64,000 bases of DNA, taken from Rhyacophila brunnea (lineage: Eukaryota; Arthropoda; Insecta; Trichoptera; Rhyacophilidae). This document shows positions 12,004 through 22,328 of this stretch, one piece after another; the first letter of the stretch is position 1; every line of letters begins with the position of its first letter. The notes under the pieces were generated by a model. That model ran no database searches. It saw nothing but the letters and a program-made list of their open reading frames with translations, and was not told the DNA's origin. The stretch is from the NCBI GenBank assembly GCA_022495005.1, contig JAGYXB010000825.1:5146001-5210000 (forward strand), read 5' to 3'. Both the position numbers and the translations under genes were made by a program.

Positions 12004-12177
12004 ATTGCGGGACAATAACACCACAAGGGAAACCAAACGTAATTGGGGGACAAAATGTTACCACCAGAGGAGAGTTCCCTTGGCATGTTGCGGTATACAC
12101 TCGAAAGAATCGAGAAGACTTTCCGCCTAAATATGTGTGCGGGGGAAGCATCATAAGCAGAAACCTTGTCATCAGTG
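12004..12177 (+). CDS. Gene 1, exon with activation site and protease N-terminus
   Basis: A phase 1-1 exon of 174 bp between cttcag and AGTG|gtatgt. It encodes residues 141-198: a linker starting DCGT, whose Cys usually bonds the pro-region to the catalytic chain, then the activation sequence KPN|VIGG and the typical start of a chymotrypsin-fold domain (EFPWHVAVYT … VCGGSIISRNLVIS). The P1 residue before VIGG is Asn152, not the usual Arg or Lys. An NVTT sequon follows at 158. In the ModSP/HP14 family activation is autoproteolytic and does not need a trypsin-like P1, which fits. The next exon supplies the AAHC motif. Confidence 0.88.
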
Positions 12178-12528
12178 GTATGTTGAAAACATATACAAAA
12201 GATATATACCTAATAAGTATCACTTTCTAAGCATAATTTTAATTTAATAAGGTACCTACTAATACCAAATAAACCCCTCCCGAAAGAATGTCTAAAATTC
12301 CGCATCAAAAATCTAGTGTAAAATAGAAACAACCCCATCCATTAAAAATTGACCAGCCCTGACTTACAAATAAATACTTTGCAAACAAACGCGCTTTCTC
12401 AGTGCCCTTTTAAACCGAAATCATGGGTACCTGCCATCTCCGAGGTAGCAAATAACATTCAACATTGAACGCCCAAGACATACCCAAGCCAAATTTACCG
12501 TTAAAGTTGCTGAGACGCTAACAGTTTG

Positions 12529-12975
12529 TCAGCCGGTTCGCACATCACAACTCGCTTCGTGTGCCTGACCGCCATAAATCAAAACTTCCGAGAACGGGCG
12601 GCCGGTGTTGGATGATACAACCTCGCACATCTGCCTAGCGACATCGACATTTGCCGCATCGCGGCTGCTCCTAACGCGGCGACAGTCTGGAGAGAAATGG
12701 CCGATTGTGCGGCTGTGCGCATCCGCGGAGTCGATATTAGCCGATATCGACATGCAGGTTCTGACCAACGCAACTCGACGCATGCGGCAGCGTCGCAGCG
12801 TCGCAGTTGCATCGGCCAATCTCCGAAGCTCCATTTGATAACGTTTGTTTCTTGGTTTACGATGACGTCACATCGACGAATTCGTCGTAAGACGCATGCG
12901 GAGAGTTCTGATGTGCGAGTCCTCCCTCTGCGCCTCGCCCGCATTTGCCTTCCCCACGATCGTGGATGCGTTTAA
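12529..12975. mobile_element. GC-rich Harbinger-related non-autonomous element
   Basis: This GC-rich island stands out from its AT-rich surroundings. Its reverse complement over 12530-12670 matches the region upstream of the Harbinger transposase at 20855-20995, sharing cgctaggcagatgtgcgag, gatttatggcg and gatgtgcga. At its other end an inverted version (gttctgatgtgcgag at 12905) recurs, so the ends look like inverted repeats. It probably is a deletion derivative of the same Harbinger family. Open frames here are by-products of high GC. Confidence 0.5.
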
Positions 12976-13397
12976 AAAAAATATTAGGAAATTAGTACCA
13001 AAATGACCAGCAAATCGAGATAAACAGCACCTACCTAGTGACTGACGCCTGGGACAAGAGGTTTTACTAATCTTAAATTACCGCGCGTATTTCGCCTCGC
13101 AGTGCAAATAAAACCTTCTACATACATTATCGTGTGATCGTGTGTGCTAAGCAAGATCGAAATATATAAAAAGTGACCCGTGTAACCTAATACAAAATGA
13201 GTACCGTAAGATACCTAAAATTAACCAACCATCAAAGTGCCAGTGCCGTGCAAAAGTGAAAACTCCCGTCGAATTGTTTTAAAATAATGTAATAAAATCA
13301 ATGCTTGTCCAATTGTAGTAAAATATGACTGCGTGGAGTAAACAAATTAAAAGTTCTGCATTATTAATTTTATACTTTTGCCAATATCAACAACATC

Positions 13398-14104
13398 AGT
13401 TGAACATGTACCTAACCGATTTTTTTAACGGTATATGTTCAAACACGCGCGTTACCATGATCTTACTCCCTACTTCATTTATCGCTTGTCAATTTATGGC
13501 TACGGCCGTATGTTGTAGCTTAACCACTGAGAATTTCCAATAGAAATAGCGTATTTCAAAAAAATTCTACCTTATTCTTAGGTCAATAATATTATAAAGC
13601 AAACATTATTCGTAAAATGTTTATCACATTTGAATGGTCAAAAACATAGCTTATAATCAATATCTTTAGAATTATCTTCAAATGTGTAAATCTTCCCCAT
13701 TTTTTGAATAATAAAATGCCTGTCAAATTTGGGATCACAAAGATTATAAAATATAATTTTTTATCGTAAATATGTCACAATTATAATGTTAACATTAATT
13801 TTACTAATGGTTTTGTAAATGCGTTTAAAAATTAATAAATCTAAAAAATATTAACACCACTGCACATGGATGTACCGAAATATGACTATATTCTAAAACA
13901 TTAGACCGAGAGGTGTAAAAGAATACTATTTCATGTAATAAAAATACTTTATGCAGTCATCAAATGTTGAAAATAAATATATAGGATAATAAGGCTTCAA
14001 AATAATATAAATAGATTATCTACAACGTTTAAGGAATGTCCAGGATCATACTATGAAAATAGCATAAAAGCTCCACTTTTCACCCACGCTGAGAATGTGG
14101 GCCG
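13398..14104. repeat. Single arm of the long-palindrome TTAA element
   Basis: From about 13436 to 14104 the sequence matches the right arm and loop of the palindromic element at 57468-58733, for example ggctacggccgtatgttg, ccgaaatatgactata, tttatgcagtcatcaaatg and gtccaggatcat. The second arm is missing. The terminus reads gtgggccg followed by ttta, probably a decayed TTAA. The copy is a truncated relative of the full palindrome in gene 2. Confidence 0.75.
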
Positions 14105-14298
14105 TTTATGATTTTTTTGTTTTTAAATATCGTCGAAAGTGTTATTTTGTATTTAAATTCTTATTATGGTATTTATTATTATTTTGTATTACACCTAGAC
14201 ATACCTTATTAATATTATGTTTGTAAAATACATCGTGAGTTATGTTTACATTGTCGTATTTATCATTTTTATAGCAATAATAGGCACCTATAAGGTAA

Positions 14299-14491
14299 TT
14301 TTTTTTTTTTTAGAATTATTAATAACCATATCCTTGCTTTTTCGTACAAGGTGGTTGTTAGTAATTTTGAACAATCACAAACACCCAGGCTTTGAGAAAA
14401 ACACATAAATGTTTCTGTCATGACCGGGAATTGAACCCAGAACTCCCGGGTGAAAGGCCACCGCCTTACCCACTACACCACGAGAGCCGCC
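14299..14491 (-). mobile_element. tRNA-derived SINE with 12-bp TSD
   Basis: On the minus strand the head starts ggcggctctcgtgg and carries an A-box-like segment (tggtgtagtggg) and a B box (ggttcaattcc), as in a tRNA. The 3' end is a poly(A) tract (a poly-T run at 14299-14310 on the + strand). The 12-base word cctataaggtaa flanks the insertion on both sides (14287-14298 and 14492-14503). The acceptor stem does not pair, so it is a SINE and not a tRNA gene. Head, tail and target duplication together make this a secure call. Confidence 0.8.
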
Positions 14492-14839
14492 CCTATAAGG
14501 TAAATTAGCTACCTTCTTTAAAACCAAGTCGTTTTTATCAATGCTATTATAACGGTTACTAATAAAATATGATAATGTCATTACTAGCCTTAGGATTCTT
14601 AGGTATTAAAATATTTTTTTTGAGTGGCCTCACAACAAAGTATCAAAAATATCTATCTGTTTCGGACAATTTTGAAACATTTAACCGCTATTTGTTAGCA
14701 CCTATTCTTACATATTTTTGGATAATTACATATTCAAGGTTTAAGCACATATTTTCACATAAATACGAAATTTCAATTTCAAAACACAAAAGTGTAAATT
14801 TTTGACTCGGCTTCTCCGCGCTTATGTGTTTGGAAGTGA

Positions 14840-15248
14840 GATGGAATAAGGAACAGGCAGGGTAGGTTGGTTTGACTCCCAAATGAATAACTCAGAATTT
14901 GGTGCGTCAATGAAATGAACCCTGGTTTTATTATCTCCTTCCAAATAAATATTGATTGAATTATTACAGGCAAGTTTACAGATTATAATTTAGATGAGTG
15001 AAATCACGAGTATGCGTTCGGTGAATTGCAAGATCGGCCGGGCGAAGCTGAACGATAACCTTACGGTTAAATCTTTGATAACTGAATGATTCTGTCGATT
15101 TCTTCTACTGAGCGTTTTATAATTATTCGATACAATAGAAAATGCTGCTATCAACTACTTGAATATTTTGATAATCATGCTTTATTGTGTAATGCATGAT
15201 TCGTTTCGTAAAGTATAAACAATTGATTTTAAAACAATTATGCAGTTT
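14840..15248. repeat. Dispersed repeat shared with 48727-49205
   Basis: Words such as gggtaggttgg, attttgataatca, ataaacaattgattttaa and caattatgcagttt occur in the same order here and at 48727-49205. The jockey-like LINE begins where this similarity ends. Class of the repeat is unknown. Confidence 0.5.
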
Positions 15249-17097
15249 TAATAATTGGACAAGGTTGATTTTGATGATAGGAAGTCACTGTGAGGGAACA
15301 ATGGTGGTTGCTTGTCCAGCAGGATTGCCTTCGGCCTCCTATAAACGTAGTCTGTGTCGCTTCCATTTTCGATCAGCAAATTTTTAATAGTCGCGTTGGG
15401 ATGGTTTATCATGGACTTGTAGAATTTCTTCGACAGTTTCATGATATGGTCGTGGATGGTTTCTATTTTAAGGTCTTTGTAGAGTGTAGTATTGCGTACT
15501 AACCACGGTGCGTTTGTGATTTGTCTCAATGACTTGTTTTGTATGGTCTGAAAGACTTTAGTGTGCCTAGGGTTTGCGTATGCCCATATGGGGCTTGCGT
15601 AGGTGATTAATGGCCTGGTGATTGCTGTGTAGAGCAGAAGTTTTGCTCGAGTAGACAATTTACTCCTGGGACCCATTATGGGTCGAAGTCTTGAATGGAC
15701 TATTGCAGCTTGGCGTTTTTTCTCTAGAATATGTTTGTTAAACGTGAGTTTCCTGTCTATCGTTAGACCTAAGTACTTAACCGACTTATCCTATGGGATT
15801 TTGTGGTTATGCATTTTGAGATTTTCCATTTTAGAGACATACCTATTCGGATGCTTGGCAAAGTGAATGGCCGTGCTCTTGGATGGATTAATCTGAATAC
15901 GCCATTTGTCGCACCAGTTGGAGATCTGGTTGCCGCTTTCTGGACTTGTTTGATCTATTTATTGAGATTGAGCGATTTGCCAAGGATAGCTGTGACATCT
16001 GCGTATTGTGCTACGATGGTCGAGCTACCGTAACTGTCGATGGGGATCGATATGTCTTTTGTGTACAGGTCGTACAGGGTGGGACCTAACACGGATCCTT
16101 GTGGGACTCCGGCTGTGGGTGTTTTAGTGGTGGATCTAATTCCGTTGATTTTTACATTAAAGCTTCTATTCCGAAGAAAGGAGCTTATCATGTTGATCAT
16201 GGCTATGTCGAGTCCTGATTCATCGAGTTTAACTATGAGACCTTTGATCCAAACCTTATCAAAGGCTTTTGCTATGTCTAAGAAAAGTCCTGTTGTGAAG
16301 ACTTTGTAATTGAATGCTTTGGTTATGTATTCAATAACCCTAAGTAGCTGATGGTTGGTCGAGTGTCCTGCTCTGAATCCGTGTTGGATTTCTGGGATGA
16401 GGTCTGCTTCATCGATCATGATTTGAAGTCTGCGTTTTATGAGTCGTTCAAAGATTTTACTTAAGGTAGGTAGGAGGCTAATTGGTATATGGTTTTCTGG
16501 TCAAGTCAGGTCTTTGCCGGGTTTTGGAATGAGGACTATATCCGCTACTTTCCAGGCTGCTGGAAAATAGCGGTTAAGCCATTTAATGAGGCAACCGATT
16601 TCCATGACCGTGGCCTTCGTTAGAGGATTTGGAGGAGGATCTGACCTCTTATTGTAGATATCTCTGGCTTTTCTAGTGATTTGTCTAACATGATTAACTA
16701 TGTTCGAATTGTTCCTGTCTATTGTGTTTGGAGAGAATTGTTCTGCTAGGCTAATTGCAAAAGCTTCGGATGAATATACTGGACCGTTAGGTCCCTGGAT
16801 ATGAGTTATCTTTTGTTTATTATGTCTTAGAATTTTAGTTATGGACCAGTATGGTGGGCTGCCCTTAATTAGATTGCTAACTTTTTGGCACCAGCTGGCG
16901 TCATCAAGTTCTGCGAGTTATTTTCTGTCATATGGGTATCAAACTGTTGTATATGGCTTTGGATGTGTGGAGTTTTAGCTCTTGCCACTCCTTGTGTGCT
17001 AATTTTTTTTCTCTGATTTTATCTTTGAGGCGCTGTGGTATGTCTGGGGGGAAAATTTGAAGCATTATTTTATTAGTAATAAAGCGTTTTCTGTTTG
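15249..17097 (-). pseudogene. Jockey-like LINE, reverse transcriptase region, inactivated
   Basis: Reading the minus strand from 17097 gives, in order, FPPDIPQRLK, YFPAAWKVADIVLIPKPGKD, then after a stop QHGFRAGHST, FLDIAKAFDKVW, GVPQGSVLGPTLYD, QYADVTAIL and the thumb/C-terminal segment with TRPLITYASPIW and LRQITNAPW. These are the standard blocks of a jockey-clade reverse transcriptase. The catalytic YADD is YADV, and stops and frame changes separate the blocks (for example after GKDLT near 16504). The endonuclease and ORF1 are absent, so it is a 5'-truncated dead copy. It sits in intron 3 of gene 1 in antisense orientation. Confidence 0.85.
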
Positions 17098-17390
17098 TGA
17101 ATAAATAATAAATAAAACTGTTAAAATATATATTGGGATTTATTGTAATACTTACTTACTAAAATTTTTAGTACCTCATTATGAAATTTTAATAACATAT
17201 TTTCCAATTATAACTACAAATTTTAGGTACCTATTATTCATTCTTTAGCACCTAAAAATCTTAAGCCTAGTCATTACCATAGGGTATTTTCTTGTTTACA
17301 TGTTGACTTGAGCTGTCGTGTGAGCATAGACAAAAATATAATACAAACTCTTCTTCTTCTTTCTTTTTCTTCTTTGGCCATATCCGCCCC

Positions 17391-18180
17391 TTAACTGGAG
17401 CATATGGACACCACGCGGCGCCTCCAAGAATCCCTGTTGCTCGCCAGTCTTCTTGCTTCGTTCCAGGTCAAACGCTGGTTTGACCTGGAACGCTGATCCC
17501 GTAGCTCCGCCGTATACACTCTGTAGATTGTATTTAGCGGCCTTCCAGGTCGCCGGAATCTGGTCGGCTTGAAGAACAGGCAAGCCAGGTTAAAGTTATC
17601 TTCTGGCATCCGCAGCACGTGGCCGAGCCAGGTTCAACGTCGCCTCTTCACTTTCAGCGTGATGAGAGACTGCTTGGTGCGTTCTCTTATTTTCTCGTTG
17701 CTTCTAAAGTCATACCACTGCACACCCAGTATTCGTCGTAAACATCTGTTTTCGAAGCTCAGTATACGGTTGCTCTGAACCTTCGTAAGGTGCCATGATT
17801 CGCTACCGTAAAGCAGCACCGTCAGAATGCAAGCGTCGAATAGGCGGCATTTGGTTTTGACCGAGTACAATCGTGAGTCCCAGACATTCCGCATCGAGTT
17901 GAATGTTGCTCCAGCCATTCCCATTCGGATAGCGAGCTCTTTCTGCAAAATGCAATTTCCCGTGATGTGTACCCCCAGGTACTTGAAGCTGTCGATGCTT
18001 TCGATGTTTTGTCCATCGCTAATCAGAGGGAAACCTGGATCAGCACAGGACGTTGGTTTTCTTCGCGTTGATTTTCAAACCAGCGCGAGAGGATTGTTAT
18101 GCAACCTGTCGATTGTCTCTTGAATGCCCTCGATTGAGTTGTCGAATAGGACGCCATCATAAATGTCCGCCCAATATTTT
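17391..18180 (-). pseudogene. Second non-LTR reverse transcriptase fragment
   Basis: Minus-strand pieces read DGVLFDNSIEG-like (remnant of the YADD block), KYLGVH-like, then FDACILTVLLYGSESWHL, NRCLRRILGVQWYDF and finally RPGRPLNT … LTWNEARRLASNRDSWRRRV. The order and the terminal GRP…W…A.DR.WR pattern are those of an RTE/CR1-like polymerase tail. Several frameshifts are needed to connect the pieces. It is a different family from the jockey-like copy directly beside it. Confidence 0.7.
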
Positions 18181-18994
18181 CATTGCATTATTGGACACCG
18201 TTCGAAGCACTATACTTACTTACTTTTTAAGCAATTTCATGCGTTTTCAAGCAGATTTTCATATTTTATGATACTGATTCGTTCAAAAATTGCCCTTCTC
18301 AATGAATGAACTCATAAAGTTCGGTGGATGTACGTGACAGCGAAAAACTAAGGCGCGAGAATATCCGAGGAAGCTAAGAGAGACCTTCATCCAGCAGAGG
18401 ATCGACCCTGCCTGATAATGATACCTATAGTGTCTTCAACACTCGTATAATTTTATAGATGTGACAATAAAAAAAATTGATGGCGTCTATTGACACATAA
18501 TATATTACAATCTTCTGCGCAGGTCCACGCTTCAGTTGTTTAGCTATAACGCATTGTCGGGATACATTGCTGTTTTATTTCAGAGGTATTGTGACGTTGG
18601 ATATTCTTTAGATTGATGATGATGATAGTGAATTAGGGCATTTATGTATGGAATATACATACCTACCGCAGAGTAGCTACGTTCGGTGTTACTAGTAATA
18701 AAATAAATAAACAGTATTTGTTAGTTCTATTAATTAAATTTATACAGATACAAATATTAGATATTATACATTTATAGTATTTATACAAATAATATGCCAT
18801 AGAAACCGGAAGTTACTTATCGATAAGTTTCATTTATGGGTTTATAAGGCAATATTCAGTGCACTGCACAAAGAGATGCGAAATAGTAAAATGTATGCTT
18901 TTTATTTGACTACACATTAATTTGTTTTACCCTCTCATCGAAAAACTGGCCAAGAAGAATAGATAAATAAAAATATCAGTTTGATACGTCTGGT
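18181..18994. other. Unclassified intron sequence with one dispersed repeat
   Basis: The start of this stretch (18158-18290) matches 61258-61364 plus 61999-62060, for example tggacacc.ttcgaagc, gcgttttcaagcag and ttcaaaaatt. Copy 61k is split by a MITE, so this is its empty-site counterpart. The rest shows nothing recognisable. Confidence 0.5.
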
Positions 18995-19287
18995 TAGGGA
19001 TTGCAATACCGAATGAATGTGTCAATACCGGTATTCGTCAAAATATATTATAGAAAAAATAAGTACCTATCAATCAATAGAACTATTAAAATGTATTGTA
19101 AACACCACCTATTAATTATTGTATAGCAACCTAAAGTACCTACCTTCATTCATTATGGTAACCTTTATATATAGGTAGGTATATAAGGATCATATTATTT
19201 TTGAACTGCTAATTTTTACAAATACTATAAGTCCGGGTATAGTAAAATCTCTCTGAAATTCAACGTTTGTAGTATGTACTATCAATC

Positions 19288-19660
19288 AGTGGCGGCCGGT
19301 GGTCTTCAAAATAGCATTTTCTGGTAGTGCGCAATGGTTTACCTTTTATAAAGAGAAGATCTTCTTCTTTCACCCTGTCACAACCCATCATTGGAGCATA
19401 GGGCAAGCACAAGTTTGCGCCACTTCCCTCGGTCCATCGCCAACTCTTGCGCCTCCCGCCATGTCAGACCTGCAGCACGTAGGTCGCTTTTGTGGCACCG
19501 CTGCAGAGTGAGGGAGGGCTGGCCATGGCAACGGAACCCTTGAGGCTGTGCCATAAGGGTACGAAGTGTCACACTCTTTGGCGGCATCAGCAACACGTAT
19601 CCTAGCCACGCAGAGGTCGTAAGGCGTTTCTTCATGATTACTTTAATCATCGAAGGCCAT
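19288..19660 (-). pseudogene. LINE C-terminal fragment, copy A
   Basis: The minus strand encodes LLMPPKSVTLRTLMAQ, then LTLQRCHKSDLRAAGLTWREAQELAMDRGKWRKL. This is a reverse transcriptase tail of the GRP-type. The same sequence occurs in opposite orientation at 54680-55035, including the 3' untranslated end (gaagatcttctc, accattgcgcactacc, ggtcttcaaaat/gaccaccggccgccactga). Both are 5'-truncated. Confidence 0.7.
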
Positions 19661-19677
19661 AAGCTTAAGATAATATC

Positions 19678-20791
19678 TTAGTGTAAAATGACTGAAACGT
19701 CGAACTTCTCAGAAGGTAAATTACCATTTGGTAATCGGGTGGCATTCGGTATGTCCAACCGATCTCTTTCCAACCACGTACCGAGTTGGGATGACCGAAA
19801 CACTGCACCGTCACTGTTCCGTCCAATATCTCCCACATCGATTGTTATGAACAAATTGTCTGCATCGGCACTGGCCATCAGGACGACAGAGAAAAAGCCT
19901 TTGTAATTAAAATTGCTGGACCCGCTATTGTAAAATTTTTTGATACGCACATGTTTCCCATCCACTGAACCAATGCAGTTGGGTAAATCCCACAGCTCAT
20001 AATACCGCTTGGCAATGGATTTCCACATTCCTCTGTTGGGAATGGGCATATATTCCGGTTGAAGGCATTCCCAAATTGCGTTGGTACAATCCTTAACAAT
20101 TATCCCGATGCTGTTGTCTCCTCTCATAAATATGTGGGATAATGCCTTAAAACTTAAGCCAGTCGCCAAATATCTGCAAAATACAATTTTATTACATTTT
20201 CATAAAAATATGCACTATTTTCATATCAGGATTTGCTTAACATTCAATGAATTGTAAACAGAGTATGTACTATATTCAACATGCACAATGTCAGTGGTAA
20301 GGCAATAAATTTATTAAGGAAATGTAATTTTAAATAGATAAAGACAACATTCTGTGATATAAGTCATGAGTTACGAAATACCTAGGTAATTATAAACATG
20401 GTGCAGTAGATAATTATTGTATGTATCACTATATGTAATAAAATGACTTTTATTCTTTATCTAAACCCCAATCTGTTGGTTACACTTAATATTAATAATC
20501 TTACCTTAAGGTAATCAGCAGTTTTTCTTCTGGTTTGATGGCTTTCCTAAAATGCGTGTCGTTTTTCGTTAACTGGGGTTCAACTAACTTCAACAGAACC
20601 TTGAAACAGTCCGGACTCATTCTATAACAATTTTGGAATCTATCCGGATGCTGGATGAGTTCTGCTGCGATAAAGGATGCACTGTGTATCGATATATGCT
20701 TAATTGACGGATGAATCCAGTATTTTCGCCTTCTACTTAAATGTCTGCGGTACCAATACATAATAATCGCTGTTTCCGTGTCTGATGACAT
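19678..20791 (-). pseudogene. PIF/Harbinger transposase, two exons, C-terminus missing
   Basis: Exon 1 is 20791-20505 (ATG start, MSSDTETAIIMYWYRRH…; ends TTAAG|gtaaga) and exon 2 is 20173 down to a stop at 19678 (acceptor ttttgcag). Splicing joins LLITLR to YLATGLSFKALSHIF in frame, the usual Harbinger/HARBI1 junction. Exon 2 has the DDE nuclease blocks GSVDGKHVRIKK and IDVGDIGRNSDGAVFRSS, giving the first two acidic residues. The third, normally in a DEAFPL-like block, is missing because the frame stops after SEKFDVSVILH where a LINE tail abuts. The protein is thus intact up to about 260 residues but catalytically dead. Confidence 0.8.
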
Positions 20792-21657
20792 ATTTGCACA
20801 ATGCGTTGTCTAGCTAGAGATTTTGACGTTTCGGGGTACGCGCGAATGCGGCAGCGGCGAACGTTGAATGTCGAGTCGACGCCGCTAGGCAGATGTGCGA
20901 GATTGTGCTAAGCAACATTCGTCGGCAGTCTCATAAAATTTGATTTATGGCGTTAAGGCACACGAGGCGAGTCTTGATGTGCGAGCCGGCTAAGACCTCT
21001 CTGCCCCTCGTCCCGACATCTCATACCGCCATCAGATTTTGTTTAGATAATCGTTGGCTAGTAGAGAGACTCAAAAATCTCTCGAGTAACCCACACCCCT
21101 GCCCCTCTCTTCAGAAGACTAGATCCCGCCAAATGTAAACATGCCATTTCAAATTTAGTTAGTTAAAGCCTACCTACGATGGAGGTATAACACAAAAAAA
21201 GGCCGCGTCAGCGAGCAGCGCGGGTCACGAGTAAATTTACGTAATCATTCGTGCCTTTATCAACTTGCGCCGTTATCAATAAATATTGTAATAAATAACA
21301 GGTGCCTGTGAAATTTAGTCAATAGTGAATACCACAAGATATATAATTAAAATGTGCCCAAATAAATCAATTCGCCCCAGTGCCGGCGCCGAATAAATTA
21401 ATAGTGATACGACGATGGACCCGTAATAATAATGTGCCTAATCTAAGATCTCCGTTGTAACCTATATAGTAAAATTAGCTATGTTTGCCAATGCGTTAGT
21501 CTAAATAAATTGCAATTCTGTGCAGAATTATAAATAAAACATGTATTTTATCAATATGAAATGCGTCCCATGATGTCCACACCCCCAACCTGAAGTAATG
21601 CTGGATGGAGGATTCTACCAGCCTACATGTGTGTCCTTCTTCCCGGTATTACTATGT
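20792..21657. other. Upstream region of the Harbinger relic
   Basis: GC-rich from about 20830 to 21140, then AT-rich. The GC-rich part matches the reverse complement of 12530-12670. I see no second Harbinger gene (the Myb-like partner). The outer end of the Harbinger element could not be fixed. Confidence 0.4.
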
Positions 21658-21937
21658 ACATTCAATTTAATATACAATATAAGTAAGTAATGAAAAAAAT
21701 GACATATGAAATATTATATGGTGTATGCTTTCTTAATACCAAAAATACCGGTATTTCGGTATCGATTAATAATTGAATAACGGTTTGAAATACCGGTATT
21801 GCAATCCCTACGTCTGGTATAAAGTGTACCCCACTTTTGGAAATACGGTACAAATTGTAATATTATATCATTGACGGATAAGGGAGCATATTGATTGATA
21901 CTGAGCATAATAAATTTTATGTGCCAATGTGTTTCAG

Positions 21938-22071
21938 CTGCTCATTGCTTTTACAACAAGACAACAAAAAAATCTAGTGACCCCAAGTTTTACACCATTG
22001 CAGTTGGGAAGATGTTTACTGAATACAACCATACAGAAGAAATCACAAACACAGAAATCCAAAAATCCGAG
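21938..22071 (+). CDS. Gene 1, exon with catalytic histidine
   Basis: A 134-bp exon between gtttcag and GAG|gtacac, phase 1 to 0. Joined to the previous exon it reads ISAAHCFYN: His201 is the catalytic base of the triad and Cys202 closes the histidine loop. The rest (FYTIAVGKMFTEYNHTEEI…EIQKSE) matches the loop after the histidine in clip and modular proteases. The paralogous exon of gene 2 (62182-62315) has the same length and phase, which supports both boundaries, including the weak donor. Confidence 0.9.
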
Positions 22072-22150
22072 GTACACCAGTCTAAGTATAATGTGTTTAT
22101 TTATTTATTTTCTTTTAACACTACAACAGACCATCTCGGTACCGATTACA

Positions 22151-22328
22151 GCTGTAAAACAATTGAAAAGGTACCTAAGAAACATACCTTTAAAAAAATA
22201 CTTGAAATACGAAAATTGAGTGATGTTTTATTATTTTTATTTATAGCTGTAAAACAATTGAAAAGGTACCTAAGAAACATACCTTTAAAAAAATACTTGA
22301 AATACGAAAATTGAGTGATGTTTTATTT
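22151..22328. repeat. Recent tandem duplication, 82 identical bp at 95-bp spacing
   Basis: Copies at 22151-22232 and 22246-22327 both start gctgtaaaacaattgaaaag and end gagtgatgttttatt. I see no difference between them. They lie 80 bp after the donor of the histidine exon, so the intron start has been lengthened recently. Confidence 0.85.

Larger units (their letters stand above)
18995..21810. mobile_element. hAT-type MITE carrying nested insertions, perfect 8-bp TSD
   Basis: The ends are tagggattgcaatacc and ggtattgcaatcccta, an exact 16-base inverted pair. They are flanked by the identical 8-mer cgtctggt (18987-18994 and 21811-21818). The outer parts match a second, shorter copy at 53146-53857. 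From about 19288 to 21657 the interior is foreign: a LINE tail and a truncated Harbinger transposon. The 8-bp duplication points to hAT transposition. Confidence 0.8.

Noticed and set aside
12529..12975. Four overlapping open frames of 77-121 codons
   Set aside because: They lie in a GC-rich transposon end where stops are rare by composition; Arg-rich products in every frame show no domain.
14420..14491. A tRNA-Glu-like gene
   Set aside because: It is the head of a SINE with poly(A) tail and target duplication; acceptor ends do not pair.
16040..16309. 89-codon + strand frame
   Set aside because: Complement of the jockey-like reverse transcriptase blocks on the minus strand.
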